Shown piece after piece: positions 21,173 through 24,856 of a stretch of DNA of 24,856 nt. The position numbers were made by a program, and so were the translations under genes. The stretch covers positions 1-24,856 of the forward strand of contig JAANSK020182212.1 of assembly GCA_011763485.2 (NCBI GenBank), read 5' to 3'. Below the pieces are notes generated by a model. The model searched no databases. It was not told the DNA's origin and worked only from the letters and a program-made list of their open reading frames with translations. Source of the DNA: Isoetes engelmannii (Eukaryota; Streptophyta; Lycopodiopsida; Isoetales; Isoetaceae). Position 1 is the stretch's first letter, and each line of letters opens with the position of its first letter.

Positions 21173-21578
21173 TGGGTCCTATGACACAATCAAGTGGCCA
21201 AGTGAAGTGGTGTTCTCATTGAGCTTTGTAAAATCGCTGAGTACAAACTGATTCTCCTACTAGGGGTATGAAAATTTGAAAAATTGATGAACATGCTCCG
21301 AAACTAGATAATCATCGAGAGCACGATGAAAATGAAGTAAACTAGATAAAATGTGATCCATCCGCTGCTTAAAATTGAAGATACAAATCGAAGATGATAA
21401 ATAGAAGCGCCCAAAGGTTGAAACTCGACCACTAGTGTGCGTCAACCAAAAAATGCTCTAATAACACGATGGCGAGACGCCCTCAAGGACCTACAAACAT
21501 GAAAGCTGAAAAGGAAATGCCATGTCAGGGAGTTAGGCACCTTAAGGGCGCATTGTGATATCAAAAAGCATAATAATG
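21173..21578. other. No recognisable gene
   Basis: This is non-coding sequence between the inverted-repeat element and the hairpin array. Short frames here show no motif. Confidence 0.5.
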
Positions 21579-21902
21579 CTCGGAGGCTCCAAGGCCACGC
21601 CGAGAAAGAGAACAACAGTCGACCAATCGAGAATCGTTCGCAGAATGATCATCGCAAGAAACATCCGATTAGTACTGCCTCGGAGGCTACAGTGCCATGC
21701 CGAGAAAAATGAATAATAAATGATGTCCCGGAGGCCACATTGCCACACCGAGAAAAATGAATAATAACAAATACTGTCTCAGAGGCTATAGTGCCACTCC
21801 GAAAAAAATGAATAATAAATACTGTCTCGGAGGCACCATTGCCACGCCGAGAAAAATGAATAATAATAAATATTGTCACGGAGGCCCAAGTGCCACGCCG
21901 AG
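21579..21902. repeat. Array of about 50-bp units, each with a CTCGG...CCGAG hairpin
   Basis: Units begin (c/t)(c/t)cggaggc and continue through 'gtgcca(c/t)gccgagaaaaatgaataataa'. Clear units start near 21679, 21727, 21777, 21826 and 21877 (48-51 bp apart), with an outlying unit at 21579. In most units ctcgg pairs with ccgag 16 bases later. Several units have changes in the stem (cccgg; ctcag with ccga; cacgg). Open frames on both strands here only reflect the repeat. Confidence 0.9.
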
Positions 21903-21929
21903 AAGTGAGAGTATACAAGCAATAAAAGG

Positions 21930-22340
21930 CCATTGGGAGTATACAAGCAAGAGAAGGCCATTGGGCCACAACATCAAATGAACCAAAACACAGTAATAGA
22001 CTACCCGAAAAAATCTCAAATACGATAACAAGCTGGAGAGCGAAGGGTCACGAAAAACTTGTGGAGCCAAAGAGCAAAAAATGAAAGGAGTTCAAGAGAA
22101 GGAAAATGCCTTGAAGGCTATAGTACCACGCAGAGAAAAAACAGACTACACACGATATAGACAAAACGGTACAAGAAATAGAAGATCACTGGACCACATC
22201 CTCAAAGACACACCCCAGCAAATAACCATCCAAAAAACAACAAAAAACGGCAACAAGCTGAAGAAGGGAGAGGGGGGTGGGAAACTTGTGGAGCCAAAGA
22301 GCAGAAATGAAAGGAGCTCAAGAGAACGCCGATGAAAGGA
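21930..22340. repeat. Longer tandem repeat, unit about 226 bp, two copies
   Basis: caagctg(g/a)ag, then aaacttgtggagccaaagag, then gaaaggag(t/c)tcaagagaa occur at about 22029-22100 and again at about 22255-22326. Earlier in each unit, ggccattgggccacaacatc and gatcactggaccacatcctc also match (about 21954 and 22184). A diverged hairpin unit (aaggctatagtaccacgcag, about 22116) sits between them, so this repeat seems to include the smaller array unit. Confidence 0.75.
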
Positions 22341-22372
22341 AATGAAAGAAGAGGCCGTATAATAGGAGATGT

Positions 22373-24735
22373 GGAGAATATGCCTGGATCAGTGAATGCC
22401 TTTCTACAGAGGTTGAAACAAGTAAAGGGATGGATCAAGAAATGGTGTAAAGACTAGAATACCCAGAGAAAGCAGGAAAAACAGGTGATGTATATGCAAA
22501 TGAAGGAGGTCAGACATGAGCTTTTCACTGACAAACACAACTCGGCTTTGTAGGCTCTAGAAGAAACCTTGGAAAGAAAAGTCAAACATATTGAGGAATA
22601 TGAGGCCAAGAGTCTAGCCATTAAGAGTAGATGTCTTTACATCAACTCTATGGATGATTGTAGCTCTAAATTCTTCTTTAGAGCTGCCAAAAGCAGATTG
22701 TTAAACAATGGCATTGTCTTTGTGACAGATGACAATAATGTTTCTATTAGTAAGCAGGGGGGTATTCAAAGCTTCTTCTACAAGAAGTATCAGGCACTCT
22801 TTGCTGATCAAGAGGTGTCTCAGGAGAAAATTTAGGAGTTTTTCACAAAGCTTGGTCCAGCTGATGTATTGCTAGAAGCAACTCTGTTGTCCATACCTAC
22901 TGAAACTGAGATTCTCGAAACTCGCAAAGGTATGAAGCATGGGAAAAGCCCTGGTCCAGATGGGCTGCAGCCCGAATTCTATGAGAACTTCTGGGAAGTA
23001 ATGAGTAGGGATATTGTACTCTTCATACAGGGAGCATGGGAAGCCACTCAGCTTCATCCAGCCATAAATGCAGGACTCATTACTCTGGTTCCAAAGGTTG
23101 CGCAACCCAAGGTGTTCTCTGATTGGAGGCCTATTTCACTAACAAACACAATCTATAAAATCCTGGCTAAGATTATGGGAGAGAGAATGAAAAGGATATT
23201 GTGTGAAAAGATTAATTCTGTTCAGCCAAGTTTCCTCCTAGGTAGGAGTATTCCAGATAACTTTGTTGGTGCTTATGAAGGTTTACATTGGAACAAGGTC
23301 TCCAATCAAAAGTGCATGCTCCTGAAGCTTGATTTCAGTAGAGCCTATGATACCATTGACTGGAAATTTCTATATAGATCTATGCACCAGATGGGATTTT
23401 CAGAGAAAAAATTGCAGGTTTTAACAGGGCAGGCTGCTCTGCAGTTGTCATCAATGGAGTCCCTACACAATATTTTGAATGTAAGAGGGGAGTAAGACAG
23501 GGATGTCCACTTGCTCCCTACTTATTCTTAATAGTAGCCGAAATGGTTACTAGGTCAACCCTCAAGCTACAAAATGAAGGTCTCTTAAAGGGACTACAAC
23601 TTCCTGAGGATATGGGTATGCTTTCACTTATGCAATATGCTGATGATACCTTTGTATTTCTGAATTCTCAGGATAATAGTCTGGAGCAGTTCCTAGATTT
23701 TATTACAGATTTTGGAGAGGCCTCTGGGGTGCAATTGAATAGGGGGAAAAGCTCAATCCTGTTAGACAGGGACCTTCCTTCTCTACATGGTATCAGGTTA
23801 GTCCAGCAAGGTACTGCTACCAGACTGTTGGGATTATCTTTGAGTTTAGACATGAACCTTCATGGTCTTTGGCAACCAATAGTAAATAGGATGAAGAAGA
23901 AACTCCAGATGTATCCAAAAACTTTGTCCTTGGCAGGCAGGATTGAAATTGCCAATGCTGTTATAGCAAGCACACATGTTTACTTTTCATCAGCAATTAT
24001 AGCAGACAGGAGATCTTACTTGGAGTTGGAAACTGCAATGAGACAGTTTATCTAGCAGGGAAGTAATATGGTAGGTTGGCCTAATCTCACTCTACCTAGG
24101 AAGCAAGGTGGAATGGGTTGCAAGGATCTGTTCCTGCAAGCCCAGGCACTAGCAGGGAAACTGGTTTGGAGGGCTCTAATTTCCTCATCCACCTCTCCAG
24201 CCTTGCAGTTAACCAGATATTGGGTAGGTAAGACTACTTTGGTGGGTGCCCCATCTACTCCCCATCAACTACCAGATTCAGCTTTCTACCAGTTAGACTC
24301 TGCCCCAAATACGTCTAAGCTCATGAGGAGAGTGATCCAAGCTTGGAATTAGATATCAGGCTGCTTTAGAGTAGTACCTATAGAGGAAGTGTCAGATAAC
24401 TTTGGGTTTTTCTGGCATCACAGTCTTGTGGGAGAAGAGGATGGCTGCTTGGCACTTAAGCATCCAAGGAAATATAAGGAGTGGAAGGCAGCTGGTCTGC
24501 ATACCATAGCTGGTATGAGAATGGCATCGAATTGGAAGTCATGGCAAGACGTTTCATCTCATATCCAGCAGACAACCACCAATAATAGATTATGTGCAAC
24601 AATCACTGCACATGATAGATCACAAGAGCCTAAAGAACTTAACTGGCTTTGCTGTGGCAAAGGATATAAAGTCTCTACTGCGTACTCTATGCTCAATGAC
24701 AATCATACACTAAAAGTTGTCAACCAGTGGAATTG
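22373..24735 (+). mobile_element. Second LINE remnant, plus strand
   Basis: The first LINE-like protein signal is FLQRLKQVKGWIKKWCKD (about 22398), typical of the region between endonuclease and reverse transcriptase. LINE similarity stops at about 24735, after CCGKGYKVSTAYSML...VVNQWN, where the zf-RVT domain would begin. I see no poly(A) tail, so the 3' end was probably lost or replaced. It is of the same general type as the LINE at 10554-15967 but of different sequence and opposite orientation. Confidence 0.85.
22373..24735 (+). pseudogene. LINE ORF2 (reverse transcriptase), broken by stops and frameshifts
   Basis: The frame runs in pieces. 22569-22835 ends at a TAG (22833-22835). 22869-23495 has KHGKSPGPDGLQPEF, FSDWRPISLTNTIYKILAK and LLKLDFSRAYDTIDW. 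Small deletions near 23410-23430 shift the frame; the correct one, with the RQGCPLAPYLF motif, continues into 23543-24055, which has the catalytic MQYADDTF and the SLAGRIEIANAV segment. TAG codons at 24053-24055 and 24350-24352 interrupt it, the first replacing an expected Trp. The last piece, 24389-24820, includes LKHPRKYKEWKAAGLHTI and then leaves LINE similarity. No complete enzyme can be made. Confidence 0.9.
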
Positions 24736-24815
24736 CTCTAATAATGAAGCAGTGCTCACTAACCTCGATTCCACTATTTTGCCATTATTCTTTGATTTTG
24801 AACTCTACCAAAAGT

Positions 24816-24856
24816 GCTAACCCCATTTTCTACAGGAGGGCTAACCCCATTTTCCA
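24816..24856. repeat. Start of a 24-bp tandem repeat at the window end
   Basis: gctaaccccattttc occurs at 24816-24830 and again from 24840, with tacaggagg between. The window stops inside the second unit, so its full extent is unknown. Confidence 0.7.

Noticed and set aside
21579-21902. Regularly spaced repeats resembling a CRISPR array
   Set aside because: The units are imperfect throughout with no conserved-repeat and unique-spacer division, and the setting is a plant genome.
21649-21969. Minus-strand frame with repeated HFSRRG-type segments
   Set aside because: The protein repeat is only the translation of the hairpin minisatellite.

Overview
The window looks like nuclear DNA of a land plant, most likely a fern or another seedless plant. 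It holds a long intronless PLS-class pentatricopeptide repeat (PPR) gene whose wording resembles fern PPR proteins, plant-type Mutator-like (MULE) and LINE retroelements, an LTR retrotransposon remnant, and long AT-rich non-coding stretches. There are no operons or bacterial signals. The fern assignment is an inference from memory of protein style, not a search result.

Layout. Bases 1-604 show no gene. A block of about 2.9 kb (605-3470) carries an intact 484-codon gene (895-2349) that joins a restriction-endonuclease-like (PD-(D/E)xK) domain to a compact protein kinase domain. After it come a degenerate tandem repeat (3617-3880), a perfect 32-bp tandem duplication (3945-4008) and a broken MULE transposase (4632-6387). 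At 7512-10509 the same block appears again. Its gene copy (7743-9158) has a frameshift and stop, and it has lost exactly 14 codons that include the Lys of the nuclease E-x-K motif. The kinase half is still open.

Right after copy 2, a third and more diverged copy of the block's downstream flank is split by a minus-strand, 5'-truncated LINE (10554-15967, poly(A) tail at 10554-10574). The LINE is itself split by a solo LTR (13994-15798, 5-bp target duplication gatgg). The nesting gives a clear order: duplication, then LINE, then LTR element, then LTR-LTR recombination. A fragment that may be a fourth flank copy lies near 16355-16410.

Bases 16411-18048 hold no recognisable gene. The minus-strand PPR gene (18049-20829, 926 codons) is the one clear conserved host gene. 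Upstream of it are a possible short upstream ORF and small 5'UTR intron, a 69-bp inverted-repeat element (21104-21172), an array of about 50-bp units that each carry a CTCGG...CCGAG hairpin (21579-21902), and a longer tandem repeat (about 21930-22340). A second LINE of the same general type, on the plus strand and broken by stops and frameshifts, fills 22373 to about 24735.

Functionally, the PPR protein should act on organellar RNA, while most of the rest is mobile-element debris. The most interesting part is the duplicated nuclease-kinase gene. That pairing is known from effector-like (Crinkler-type) and transposon-associated proteins of fungi and oomycetes.
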